From contig NZ_LJRO01000090.1 of assembly GCF_001401155.1 (NCBI RefSeq), forward strand, positions 1 to 64,000: a stretch of 64,000 nt of DNA. The letters run 5' to 3'. The DNA comes from Pseudomonas tremae (GTDB taxonomy: Bacteria > Pseudomonadota > Gammaproteobacteria > Pseudomonadales > Pseudomonadaceae). Shown here one piece after another: positions 46,522-54,401 of this stretch. Made by a program: the position numbers and the translations under genes. Under the pieces are notes generated by a model, which saw only the letters and a program-made list of their open reading frames with translations, was not told the origin of the DNA and searched no databases. Every line of letters begins with the position of its first letter. Position 1 is the stretch's first letter.

Positions 46522-47520
46522 CTACCTTTCCCACACACCCTTTCCAGACAGGCGTGTCCGGTCATGAGCATCTTGCAGGCTCAGCGCCGGCCCTTTGGGA
46601 ATGATCCCGGTCGGGTTGATGGTGCGATGGCTTGCGTAGTAGTGACCTTTGATGTGTTCAAAGTCGACCGTCTCGGCAATGCCCGGCCACTGATACAGCT
46701 CGCGCAGCCAGTTGCTGAGGTTCGGATAGTCCGCAATACGTCGCAGGTTGCATTTGAAGTGGCTGTAATACACCGCATCAAAGCGCACGATGCTGGTGAA
46801 CAGGCGTACATCGGCCTCTGTCAGGTGTTCTCCGGCCAGATAGCGCTTCTCGCCCAATAGCTTTTCCAGTGCGTCCAGCTCGTTGAAGACATCGTCGAAT
46901 GCCTCTTCATACGCACCTTGCGATGTCGCAAAGCCTGCCCGATACACGCCGTTGTTGACGTTCGGATAGATCTGCCCATTGAGTTCGTCGATGGTCGGCT
47001 TCAACGCTTGAGGATAAAAATCCAGCGTATTGCCGGTCAGTTCGTCGAAAGCCGAGTTGAACATGCGGATGATTTCTTCCGACTCATTGCTGACGATGCA
47101 TTGCTGCTGCTTGTCCCATAACACGGGCACCGTCACGCGCCCGGTGTAGTTCGGATCGTCTGCGGTATAGCGTTGATGAAGGTACTGCAGCCCGTCCAGT
47201 GCATCGTCGCTGGAGCCTTTCTGCTGATCGAAGGTCCAGCCGTTTTCCAGCATCAGCCAACTGACCACGGAAACCTCGATAAGGCTTTCCAGCCCCTTGA
47301 GCTTGCGCACGATCAGCGTCCGGTGGGCCCAAGGGCAAGCCAGCGATACATAAAGATGGTAGCGGCCAGCTTCAGCGGCAAATCCACCTTTGCCGGAGGG
47401 GCCCGGTTGCCCATCCGCGGTTACCCAGTTACGGCGCAGAGCTTTTTCTCGCTGGAATGCGCCGTCTTTACTGCTTTCGTACCACTGGTCTTGCCAGCGT
47501 CCTTCGACCAGAAGGCCCAT
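46522..47520 (-). CDS. Glutathionyl-hydroquinone reductase (YqjG/ECM4-type glutathione transferase)
   Basis: A 332-residue xi-class glutathione transferase that reduces glutathionyl-hydroquinones to hydroquinones. The catalytic Cys sits in VSLACPWAHRTLI (about residue 61), in place of the Tyr/Ser of ordinary GSTs. Other family marks are VPVLWDKQQQCIVSNESEEIIRMFN and the C-terminal ASHRTINPTGIIPKGP. Monocistronic. Confidence 0.93.
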   Translation of the reverse strand: MGLLVEGRWQDQWYESSKDGAFQREKALRRNWVTADGQPGPSGKGGFAAEAGRYHLYVSLACPWAHRTLIVRKLKGLESLIEVSVVSWLMLENGWTFDQQKGSSDDALDGLQYLHQRYTADDPNYTGRVTVPVLWDKQQQCIVSNESEEIIRMFNSAFDELTGNTLDFYPQALKPTIDELNGQIYPNVNNGVYRAGFATSQGAYEEAFDDVFNELDALEKLLGEKRYLAGEHLTEADVRLFTSIVRFDAVYYSHFKCNLRRIADYPNLSNWLRELYQWPGIAETVDFEHIKGHYYASHRTINPTGIIPKGPALSLQDAHDRTRLSGKGVWER

Positions 47521-47628
47521 GTCTGACTCCCATTACTGAATGATGAAACTTGGAGGTCAGTCAAGGCGCATAGGTTCGACCTGAAAAGCGCAGGATTATG
47601 AACGTTGGTTATCGTCATGGCCGATAGA

Positions 47629-48630
47629 TCAGATGCTCTTGTCGCGGCGATCCCAAAACACCCGGGCTTGCTCAAACGCCTCTTCACGAGCGACGCCCAG
47701 ACCGCGCAACGCGAGCGCCATGGTGGAGATCAAGGCCAACTGCGGGTAACTGTCCTCGATTTCGCCGCGCCACAATGCCAGCAGTTGTTGTGGATCAAGT
47801 GTGGCCGGTTTGACATGGCGGCGCGGGGAGAGGGCGGGCCACTCTTCGTCCCAAGGCTGCCCTGCGGTGGTGCCATACAGGTGGCTGATGGTGTCAGGGT
47901 TGATCTCGATTTCACCGCCGTCGCCCTTGACCACAATGGCGTTATCACCCAGCAGGCTGCTGGCATCTCGATGCACGCCCTGGTAGCCCGGGTGAAAGAT
48001 ACTTTGCAGGCCGCAACGTGCCTGAAGCGGATTGAGAATGCGTGCCAGCGAATGAATCGGCGAGCGCAGCCCCAACGTGTTACGCAAGTCGATCATGCGT
48101 TGCAACTGCGGTGCCCAGTCCGCGAGCGGTATGAACGCCAGGTTGCCTTGTTCAAGCGAGCTGTCTACCGCTGCCCAGTTGCGGCACAGCGGTATATTCA
48201 GCAAACCCAGCAGCTGTTCGGTGTAAAGGCGCCCTGCGGTATGCGCACCACCACCATGCAGCAGGATTTTCACGCCGTTCTGCGCGAGGCATTTGGCTGC
48301 CAACAGGTACCACGGCAAATGGCGCTTCTTGCCGGCATAGGTTGGCCAGTCGATATCGACCTTGATGGGCGGGGCGTTCAAGCGTTCGCGCAGCGCTTCA
48401 GTAAAACCGGCCAGTTCCTCGGGGCTTTCTTCCTTGTGGCGCAGCAGCATCAGAAACGCGCCGAGTTGGGTGTCCTCGACCTTTTCATCGAGCAGCATAC
48501 CCATTGCCTCGCGTGCTTCTTCGCGGGTCAGGTTACGCGCGCCGCGTTTTCCTTTGCCCAGAATGCGTACGAAAACAGCAAAAGGGTGTTCTTCCGGCGT
48601 TTCAGTCACCAGCGATGTGTAGTCGTTCAT
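47629..48630 (-). CDS. TrpD2/YbiB-like protein (anthranilate phosphoribosyltransferase fold, nucleic acid-binding family)
   Basis: A 333-residue member of glycosyltransferase family 3. It keeps the TrpD-like fold: an N-terminal helical domain with LTREEAREAMGMLLDE and AFLMLLRHKEESPEEL, then the phosphoribosyltransferase-like domain with HGGGAHTAGR and a KGDGGEIEINP stretch. E. coli YbiB (TrpD2) binds DNA or RNA and is not an anthranilate enzyme. There is no trp gene nearby; instead the ATG at 48630 overlaps the tusE stop by four bases, placing it as the last gene of the tRNA-thiolation relay operon. Function unknown; a role with tRNA is inferred from this context. Confidence 0.88.
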   Translation of the reverse strand: MNDYTSLVTETPEEHPFAVFVRILGKGKRGARNLTREEAREAMGMLLDEKVEDTQLGAFLMLLRHKEESPEELAGFTEALRERLNAPPIKVDIDWPTYAGKKRHLPWYLLAAKCLAQNGVKILLHGGGAHTAGRLYTEQLLGLLNIPLCRNWAAVDSSLEQGNLAFIPLADWAPQLQRMIDLRNTLGLRSPIHSLARILNPLQARCGLQSIFHPGYQGVHRDASSLLGDNAIVVKGDGGEIEINPDTISHLYGTTAGQPWDEEWPALSPRRHVKPATLDPQQLLALWRGEIEDSYPQLALISTMALALRGLGVAREEAFEQARVFWDRRDKSI

Positions 48631-48962
48631 ATGCAATTGGTCGGCTTTGGCAGGCCCGCCAGCTTGGCGGCGAGTTTGGCGGGAGTGCCGTTGAACAGGC
48701 GATTGAGGTGCAGGCTGTTGCCTTTTTCCGTGCCCAGCTTGAGGGCGGTGTATTTGATCAGCGGCCGGGTGGCCGGTGAAAGCTGAAACTCTTCATGAAA
48801 ATCCCGCAACAACAGAAGAATTTCGATATGTTCGGGACTCAGAGCGATGCCTTCTTCGGCCCCCAGCGCATGAGCGACGTCCAGCGCCCAGTCGTTGAGG
48901 TCCTCAAGGAATCCATCCTTATCCAGTTTAATGCTGAGTCCGTCCACAATCAGCTGTTTCAT
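48627..48962 (-). CDS. tusE: Sulfur relay protein TusE (DsrC family)
   Basis: The 111-residue carrier takes persulfide from TusBCD and hands it to MnmA for 2-thiolation of tRNA U34. The penultimate Cys in the flexible C-terminal arm (KPTNCI) is the sulfur-carrying residue, and the helical core LSPEHIEILLLLRDFHEEFQ is typical. The second arm Cys of true DsrC is replaced, consistent with TusE. Overlaps tusB and the TrpD2-like gene by four bases each. Confidence 0.94.
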   Translation of the reverse strand: MKQLIVDGLSIKLDKDGFLEDLNDWALDVAHALGAEEGIALSPEHIEILLLLRDFHEEFQLSPATRPLIKYTALKLGTEKGNSLHLNRLFNGTPAKLAAKLAGLPKPTNCI

Positions 48963-49258
48963 AACCAGGTATTGACCTTGTCAAAGCGCAGCGACAGTTG
49001 CACGAAAGTCGGATAGTCGACGCTGCTGACCCCAGCAGGAAGCGACAAGTTGCGTGCCTTGATGTCTTCGTCGAGGGCAAACAACTTCAATGAGCCGATC
49101 ACTGCCTGCAGAGCGTTCAGCGGCGCGCTGGAGGGCGTCAGCGCATAAGTGGCATCGCCACAGAGCAATACGCCGTCGTCATTGCCCAGCACGCGCAGGC
49201 AACTGTCCAGGCGGGTATCGGCAAACGGCGAGTGAGAGAGAACGTGCAATGTAGCCAT
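48959..49258 (-). CDS. tusB: Sulfur relay protein TusB (DsrH family)
   Basis: The 99-residue subunit of the TusBCD hexamer. The DsrH start MATLHVLSHSPFADTRLDSC and the central GVLLCGDATYAL are typical. It lies between tusC and tusE with overlapping ends (one base with tusC, four with tusE). Confidence 0.92.
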   Translation of the reverse strand: MATLHVLSHSPFADTRLDSCLRVLGNDDGVLLCGDATYALTPSSAPLNALQAVIGSLKLFALDEDIKARNLSLPAGVSSVDYPTFVQLSLRFDKVNTWL

Positions 49259-49620
49259 CAGATCGTGATCACCTCGTCGTATCGATCAAAAAGCGCCGAC
49301 AGCTCGGAGCGTGTCGACAATTGACTGATCTCATCGCTCAAGGCATCGGCAGCGATGCCTCGTTCTGCCAGGCTGTAGGCGCAGGCGTAAAGAGCTTCTA
49401 CACCGAACATCGGCAAGGCTTTCAGGTTGGCGGTGAGGTCTTTTTGTTGCAGTGCCGTCGGCGATTGCTGTGGCACCAACTGAAATACGCCGTCATCCAG
49501 AAACAGCAGGCCGACCGGCAGATCGAATGCGCCACCCGCCAGCACGATGTCCAGCGCCTCTCTGGCGCCGGGGCCTGACCAGGGTGACTGACGGCTGACA
49601 ATCAATAATGACCTGGGCAT
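49258..49620 (-). CDS. tusC: Sulfur relay protein TusC (DsrF family)
   Basis: The 120-residue DsrE/F-like subunit of TusBCD, with the family pattern SLLIVSRQSPWSGPGAREALD and LLFLDDGVFQLV. I start at ATG 49620 (MPRSLLIV), the conserved start; the frame is open five codons upstream into the end of tusD. Confidence 0.92.
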   Translation of the reverse strand: MPRSLLIVSRQSPWSGPGAREALDIVLAGGAFDLPVGLLFLDDGVFQLVPQQSPTALQQKDLTANLKALPMFGVEALYACAYSLAERGIAADALSDEISQLSTRSELSALFDRYDEVITI

Positions 49621-49621
49621 T

Positions 49622-50014
49622 TCACGGCCCTCCAAAACAGATCAGGCGATCAGCCGATTGCACTGCATCGTGCAACTGACCCAGGCCGGATAATTGCCAA
49701 GGCTCATGCAGGTTCGCCGCTGGCCGCTGGTAACGTTCGGCCTCTTGAGCATCGAGCACACCGCGGCGCAACGCTGCAGCAATGCATACCACGCCATCCA
49801 GATCATGCTCGACGATGAAATCACGCCATTGCAGCGCCATATCCTGTTCGTCCTGAGGCGTCACGGCATTGGCCGACGCGCTGTGTACGCCGTCCTGATA
49901 AAAAAACAACCGGACAATTTCGTGCCCGCCTGCAAGCACGGCGTTGGCAAACAGCAAGGCACGCCGCGAGGAGGGCGCATGGGCGGCGGAAAAAAGCGAG
50001 ATGGCGAATTTCAT
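49622..50014 (-). CDS. tusD: Sulfurtransferase TusD (DsrE family)
   Basis: The 130-residue active subunit of TusBCD. The acceptor Cys is in DGVVCIAAALRRGV (about residue 78), matching the catalytic Cys78 of E. coli TusD. It receives sulfur from TusA and passes it to TusE. Start ATG 50014 (MKFAISLF). First gene of the tusDCBE-trpD2 operon, divergent from the MFS gene. Confidence 0.93.
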   Translation of the reverse strand: MKFAISLFSAAHAPSSRRALLFANAVLAGGHEIVRLFFYQDGVHSASANAVTPQDEQDMALQWRDFIVEHDLDGVVCIAAALRRGVLDAQEAERYQRPAANLHEPWQLSGLGQLHDAVQSADRLICFGGP

Positions 50015-50141
50015 GATCGGCTCTGCCAACGAAACATGCGTAATGATAAAGAATTCATGGCCGAGCGTGTGAGTTTGGCGTGCTCAGGAGAGACATTTGT
50101 ATAGCGACCGGCCTGCTACATGGGCACATCGGCCTTTCACT

Positions 50142-50166
50142 GATTGATAACGGTTAGACATCAATC
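50142..50166. promoter_or_regulatory. LysR-type operator upstream of the tricarboxylate transporter operon
   Basis: GATTGAT-N11-ATCAATC is a perfect 7-bp inverted repeat with the T-N11-A layout of LysR recognition sites, 98 bases before the MFS start. Its core ATTGAT-N11-ATCAAT is repeated exactly in front of the LysR gene at 53268-53292. Confidence 0.75.
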
Positions 50167-50263
50167 GATGAAAACATAGCACTTATCGTTTCAAAGTGTG
50201 TCCGGCAGACTCCTCGATCACAAGCGCTGACAAGCACTCTAATAAGATCGCTGGAGAACATTC

Positions 50264-51565
50264 ATGCAAGGCTCTACCCCTCGACAAACCGCGTCTGCCC
50301 GATGCCGGGCCGGAGCAGTATTCCGCGTTACTTCAGGCAACTTTCTCGAGCAGTTCGATTTTTTCCTGTTCGGCTTTTACGCCACTCAAATTGCCTCTGC
50401 CTTCTTTCCCGCGAGCAGTGAATTCGCCTCACTGATGATGACGTTCGCGGTCTTCGGCGCGGGCTTCCTGATGCGTCCATTGGGTGCGGTGATTCTGGGT
50501 GCTTATATAGATGATGTCGGCCGCCGCAAAGGCTTGATCGTGACCCTGTCGATCATGGCCAGTGGCACGCTGCTGATTGTGCTGGTGCCCGGCTACGCGA
50601 GCATCGGACTCTGGGCGCCAGCGCTGGTTTTGCTGGGAAGGTTGCTGCAGGGGTTCTCCGCAGGGGCCGAGTTGGGCGGGGTGTCTGTCTACTTGGCCGA
50701 GATGGCCACACCGGGCCGCAAGGGGTTCTACACCAGTTGGCAGTCAGGCAGCCAGCAGGTGGCGATCGTCGTTGCTGCAGCGCTGGGTTACGGCCTCAAC
50801 CAGTGGATGGCACCTGCCGCTGTTGCAGACTGGGGCTGGAGAATTCCATTCGCCATCGGTTGCCTGATCATTCCGTTCATTTTCATACTGCGCCGCAGCC
50901 TGCAGGAAACCGAAGAGTTTGCGACCCGTTCTCACCGTCCAACCATGCGGCAAGTGTTTGCGACGCTGTTGCAAAACTGGCGTGTGGTGATCGCAGGGAT
51001 GCTGATGGTTGCAATGACCACCACCACGTTTTACCTGATCACTATCTACGCGCCGACCTTTGGCAAAACCGTGCTGAACCTGAGCACCTCGGATGCGCTG
51101 CTGGTGACCTTGCTGGTCGGTGTGTCCAATTTCATCTGGCTGCCCATTGGCGGCATGCTGAGCGACCGTTTCGGGCGCAAGCCATTGCTGGTGGCAATGA
51201 CGTTGCTGACCATCGTCAGTGCCTACCTGGCGTTGTCCTTTCTCGCGCAGGCACCAAGCTTCGGTCATATGCTGGAAGTGCTGCTGTGGTTCTCGTGCCT
51301 TTACGGTTTGTATAACGGCGCAATGATTCCTGCGTTGACTGAAATCATGCCGGTAGAGGTTCGCGTAGCCGGGTTTTCTCTGGCCTACAGCCTGGCGACC
51401 GCCGTTTTTGGTGGCTTTACCCCGGCCATATCGACCTGGCTTATCCATTTGACCGGAGACAAGGCTGCGCCTGCCTACTGGATGACGTTTGCCGCGCTGT
51501 GCGCGTTGGGCGCAACCCTGGCGTTGTACCGGCACATTTCAGCTCGCCCGCAATTGGCTGTGTAA
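50264..51565 (+). CDS. MFS transporter, metabolite:H+ symporter family, tricarballylate/citrate-like (TcuC-type)
   Basis: A 433-residue permease with 12 predicted membrane helices. The MHS-family marks are [16 protein letters not shown] at helix 1, the loop 2-3 motif [32 protein letters not shown] in helix 4 and the repeated loop motif [10 protein letters not shown] between helices 8 and 9. It resembles citrate/tricarballylate proton symporters. A GGAG Shine-Dalgarno lies seven bases before the ATG. The ModA-like gene starts nine bases after its stop, so they form one operon. Substrate is inferred: citrate, tricarballylate or aconitate. Confidence 0.9.
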   Translation: MQGSTPRQTASARCRAGAVFRVTSGNFLEQFDFFLFGFYATQIASAFFPASSEFASLMMTFAVFGAGFLMRPLGAVILGAYIDDVGRRKGLIVTLSIMASGTLLIVLVPGYASIGLWAPALVLLGRLLQGFSAGAELGGVSVYLAEMATPGRKGFYTSWQSGSQQVAIVVAAALGYGLNQWMAPAAVADWGWRIPFAIGCLIIPFIFILRRSLQETEEFATRSHRPTMRQVFATLLQNWRVVIAGMLMVAMTTTTFYLITIYAPTFGKTVLNLSTSDALLVTLLVGVSNFIWLPIGGMLSDRFGRKPLLVAMTLLTIVSAYLALSFLAQAPSFGHMLEVLLWFSCLYGLYNGAMIPALTEIMPVEVRVAGFSLAYSLATAVFGGFTPAISTWLIHLTGDKAAPAYWMTFAALCALGATLALYRHISARPQLAV

Positions 51566-51574
51566 TAAAGGAAA

Positions 51575-52360
51575 ATGAATATGAAAATGTTGCATAAACA
51601 CTCACTGGCACTGCTGTTTCTGGGCTGCATAGCTGCCAGCGCGGCGGCTCAGGCTGAAGAACTCAAGGTCATGACATCCGGTGGTTTTACCGCTGCTTAC
51701 ACGTTGCTTGGTCCTCAATACGCGGCGTCTTCGGGTGACACTCTGGACACCATTCTCGGCCCGTCGATGGGCAAGGCACCCGAGGCGATTCCAAACCGTC
51801 TGGCCCGAGGTGAGCATGCCGATGTGGTGATCATGGTCGGCTATGCGCTGGATGATCTGATCAAGCAGGGCAAAGTAGATCCGGCATCGCGGGTCGAACT
51901 GGCCGATTCACGTATCGGCATGGTCGTGAAGCAGGGCGCTGCCAAGCCTTCGATCGGAACCGACAGCGAACTGAAAGACACGCTGCTCAAAGCCCGCTCG
52001 GTTGCGTATTCTGACAGCGCCAGCGGCATGTACATCGAGAAGGAGCTGTTCAAAAAGCTCGGCATTCAGCAACAGTTGGCGCCAAAGAGCAAAATGGTCG
52101 AGCGGATTCCAGTCGCCTCTGTGGTCGCGAAAGGCGACTACGAGCTGGGCTTTCAGCAGGTTGCCGAGTTGTTGCCGATTCCCGGTGTGACATTCGTGGC
52201 AAAGATCCCGGAAGACGTCCAGTCGGTTACGCGTTATGCCGCCGGCATTCCGGTCAATGCCGAGCATCCGAAGCAGGCGAAAGCGTTGCTGAAGTATCTG
52301 GCATCACCTGAAGCGCAGGCTGCCGTGCAGTCGACGGGGCTGGATTCAGTTCCCGATTGA
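51575..52360 (+). CDS. Periplasmic ModA-like protein, probable aconitate isomerase
   Basis: A 261-residue protein with a signal peptide (about 1-28, ending SAAAQA). The mature part has the two-lobe fold of molybdate-type solute-binding proteins (ELKVMTSGGFTAAY, YSDSASGMYIEKELF, GDYELGFQQVAEL). No ABC permease or ATPase is near. The aconitate isomerase of Pseudomonas sp. WU-0701 is, as I recall, a periplasmic ModA-like protein from a 786-bp gene, the same length as here. Together with the tricarboxylate-type MFS gene, that makes aconitate isomerase (trans- to cis-aconitate) the best call, still an inference. The start may be the ATG two codons later. Its last 15 bases overlap the convergent LysR gene. 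Confidence 0.8.
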   Translation: MNMKMLHKHSLALLFLGCIAASAAAQAEELKVMTSGGFTAAYTLLGPQYAASSGDTLDTILGPSMGKAPEAIPNRLARGEHADVVIMVGYALDDLIKQGKVDPASRVELADSRIGMVVKQGAAKPSIGTDSELKDTLLKARSVAYSDSASGMYIEKELFKKLGIQQQLAPKSKMVERIPVASVVAKGDYELGFQQVAELLPIPGVTFVAKIPEDVQSVTRYAAGIPVNAEHPKQAKALLKYLASPEAQAAVQSTGLDSVPD

Positions 52361-53254
52361 TCGAGACGGCATTTTTCGCACCAGTCGCTCCAGCTCCAGC
52401 GCAGCGGGCGTCAATGTTCGCCCGCGGCGCTTGATAAGCCCGACATTGCGGACCACCTCAGGTGCGACCAATGGCACGCTGACCAGAAACGGGTGAGCGG
52501 TCATTGGCATGGCAATCGACGGCACCGCTGCCACGCCAAGCCCGGCCTCCACGAGGCCGATCATGGTTGTGACATGCCGCGTTTCACAGATGCTTTCCTT
52601 GTGCGGTCGCGAAGATGCCAGCGCCTGATCCAGCACAAGCCGGTTACCCGACGTGATGTCCAGAGCAATGTAGTCGTGGCCATACATCTGTTCCCAGCTG
52701 ACGCTTTCCTGACCGGCAAGCGGGTGATCGCGCCGGCAGGCCATCACGTAGCGCTCCTGCAGAAGCAGCTCGAAATCCACTTCCGGGGCCAGGTTGCCAC
52801 TGAAACTCACTCCGAAATCCGCCTCGCCCGAGGCAACTGCACTGTTTGCCTCATTGGCGCTGGCGTCCATTACCCTGATTCTGATCTTCGGGAACAGCTC
52901 ATGGAACGCGCTGATGACAGTAGGCATGAAGTAGTAGGCGGCTGACGGCACGCAGGCAATGGTGACGTTGCCCATCCTGGTCGAGCCGAGCTCGCCTATG
53001 GTCATCAAGGCAATATCCAGATCGTCCAGAATTCGCTCGACCTGCGGCAGAAAGGCACGGCCGACGGTGGTCAGGCTGACCTTGCGCGTGGTGCGTTCGA
53101 ACAGTTTCACATTCAGCGCGGACTCAAGCTTTTCTATACGACGGCTGAGTGCAGGCTGGGTGATCTGCACGGTATCCGCTGCCTTGCGGAAGCTGCCGTT
53201 CTCGACCACCGCGCGAAATGCCTGGAGGTCGTTGAGGTCGAAATTGATGGGCAT
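52346..53254 (-). CDS. LysR-family regulator of the tricarboxylate island
   Basis: A 302-residue regulator. The helix-turn-helix is at about 18-37 (GSFRKAADTVQITQPALSRR), followed by a linker helix and a type 2 periplasmic-binding-like effector domain with VPSAAYYFMPTVISAFH and VEAGLGVAAVPSIAMP. Its 3' end overlaps the aconitate-isomerase-like gene by 15 bases, tail to tail. The palindrome in front of its own start recurs before the MFS operon, so it probably controls both. Similar in placement to TcuR of tricarballylate loci. Confidence 0.93.
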   Translation of the reverse strand: MPINFDLNDLQAFRAVVENGSFRKAADTVQITQPALSRRIEKLESALNVKLFERTTRKVSLTTVGRAFLPQVERILDDLDIALMTIGELGSTRMGNVTIACVPSAAYYFMPTVISAFHELFPKIRIRVMDASANEANSAVASGEADFGVSFSGNLAPEVDFELLLQERYVMACRRDHPLAGQESVSWEQMYGHDYIALDITSGNRLVLDQALASSRPHKESICETRHVTTMIGLVEAGLGVAAVPSIAMPMTAHPFLVSVPLVAPEVVRNVGLIKRRGRTLTPAALELERLVRKMPSRSIGN

Positions 53255-53267
53255 TGCCTGGCCAGGT

Positions 53268-53292
53268 TATTGATACGTGGGGGGCATCAATA
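53268..53292. promoter_or_regulatory. LysR-type operator in front of the LysR gene
   Basis: TATTGAT-N11-ATCAATA, a perfect inverted repeat ending 14 bases before the LysR ATG, where binding would block its own transcription. It shares the exact ATTGAT-N11-ATCAAT core with the site at 50142-50166. Confidence 0.75.
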
Positions 53293-53406
53293 TATCAGAC
53301 CGGGCCGGCCAGGCCTTGAAGCCGCGTAGTGCGTGTACCTGCTGCACCTCGATACGCCGGCTTCCAGTTCACGCCACCTGGCACATCGACCAAACCCCGG
53401 AAACGA

Positions 53407-53432
53407 CAAAGCCCTGAATAATCAGGGCTTTG
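53407..53432 (-). terminator. Terminator after tRNA-Ser
   Basis: AAAGCCCTGA and TCAGGGCTTT pair perfectly around a four-base loop 13 bases beyond the tRNA 3' end. The T-tract on the minus strand is interrupted, so strength is uncertain. Confidence 0.65.
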
Positions 53433-53444
53433 CGCTTTTTAATA

Positions 53445-53532
53445 TGGCGGAGGCATAGAGATTCGAACTCTAGGACCTGTTACAGTCGGCAGTTTTCAAG
53501 ACTGCTGCCTTAAACCACTCGGCCATACCTCC
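53445..53532 (-). tRNA. serT: tRNA-Ser, anticodon UGA
   Basis: An 88-nt tRNA with encoded CCA. The acceptor stem is GGAGGTA with its partner before CCGCCA, the D-loop is GCCGAGTGGTTTAAGGC and the anticodon loop CTTGAAAA centres on TGA. The long variable arm is typical of serine tRNAs, and the T-loop reads GTTCGAATC. It decodes UCA, UCG and UCU. Lies between the LysR gene and the yccA-like gene. Confidence 0.95.
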
Positions 53533-53653
53533 ACTTCGTTGCGGGCGCCATAATACCGGAATGAAACAAGCTGTCAAACTCTGTGACTAGCCAGTTGCAG
53601 CTCCTCTGTTATGATCTTTGCAACTCAACATTTCAACAGGAAGGAGTTTCGCC

Positions 53654-54325
53654 ATGCGCGAACAGGATTACAGCCTTAAAACCGGCGTGCAGGCCGACCA
53701 ACTCGAGGTTAGTCGTGTCCTGCGCAACACTTACGGTCTTCTCGCCCTGACCCTCGCTTTCAGCGGTGTCATGGCGTTTGTCGCTCAGCAGATGCGCGTC
53801 GGCTACCCGAATATCTTCGTGGTACTCATTGGCTTCTACGGTCTGTTCTTCCTGACCAACAAGCTGCGTGATTCGGTATGGGGCCTGGTTTCGACCTTCG
53901 CGCTGACCGGTTTCATGGGCTTCCTGCTCGGCCCGATCCTCAATCGTTATCTGGGCATGGCCGGTGGCGCCGAAGTCGTCAGTTCCGCTTTTGCGATGAC
54001 CGCACTGGTTTTCGGCGGTCTTTCGGCCTATGTGTTGATCACGCGCAAGGACATGAGCTTCCTTGGCGGTTTCATCACGGCAGGCTTCTTCGTGCTGCTG
54101 GGTGCAGTGGTTGCCAGCATGTTCTTCCAGATCAGCGGGCTGCAACTGGCGATCAGCGCAGGTTTTGTCCTGTTCTCGTCGGTCTGCATTCTGTTTCAGA
54201 CCAGCGCGATCATTCAGGGTGGCGAGCGTAACTACATCATGGCGACTGTCAGCCTGTATGTGTCGATCTACAATCTGTTCATCAGCCTGTTGCAGATCTT
54301 CGGCATCATGAGCCGCGACGACTGA
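53654..54325 (+). CDS. yccA: Bax inhibitor-1/YccA family membrane protein
   Basis: A 223-residue integral membrane protein with seven helices, all of the BI-1/YccA family length. Typical is the start LRNTYGLLALTLAFSGVMA and the end SLYVSIYNLFISLLQIFGI, with the semi-hydrophobic last helix. E. coli YccA modulates FtsH proteolysis of membrane proteins. I start at ATG 53654, which has a strong AGGAAGGAG sequence upstream; the frame extends 12 codons earlier. Confidence 0.93.
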   Translation: MREQDYSLKTGVQADQLEVSRVLRNTYGLLALTLAFSGVMAFVAQQMRVGYPNIFVVLIGFYGLFFLTNKLRDSVWGLVSTFALTGFMGFLLGPILNRYLGMAGGAEVVSSAFAMTALVFGGLSAYVLITRKDMSFLGGFITAGFFVLLGAVVASMFFQISGLQLAISAGFVLFSSVCILFQTSAIIQGGERNYIMATVSLYVSIYNLFISLLQIFGIMSRDD

Positions 54326-54371
54326 TCCACATGATCAAGGCGGCCTGAGTTATCAGGCCGCTTCGCTGCGA

Positions 54372-54401
54372 ACAAAAGCCCCGACTTGTCGGGGCTTTTG
54401 T
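54372..54401 (+). terminator. Terminator after yccA
   Basis: ACAAAAGCCCCGAC and GTCGGGGCTTTTGT form a perfect 14-bp stem with a T-rich 3' arm, 46 bases after the yccA stop. Confidence 0.88.

Noticed and set aside
47629..48630. Anthranilate phosphoribosyltransferase TrpD
   Set aside because: No trp genes around, coupled to tusE, and the sequence follows the TrpD2/YbiB subgroup.
51575..52360. Molybdate-binding ABC component ModA
   Set aside because: No modB, modC or modE nearby and it is co-transcribed with an MFS tricarboxylate-type permease; the aconitate isomerase reading fits better.
53445..53532. tRNA-Ser as an integration site for a genomic island
   Set aside because: No integrase and no direct repeat of the tRNA 3' end was found near the adjacent island, which is on the other side of the LysR gene.
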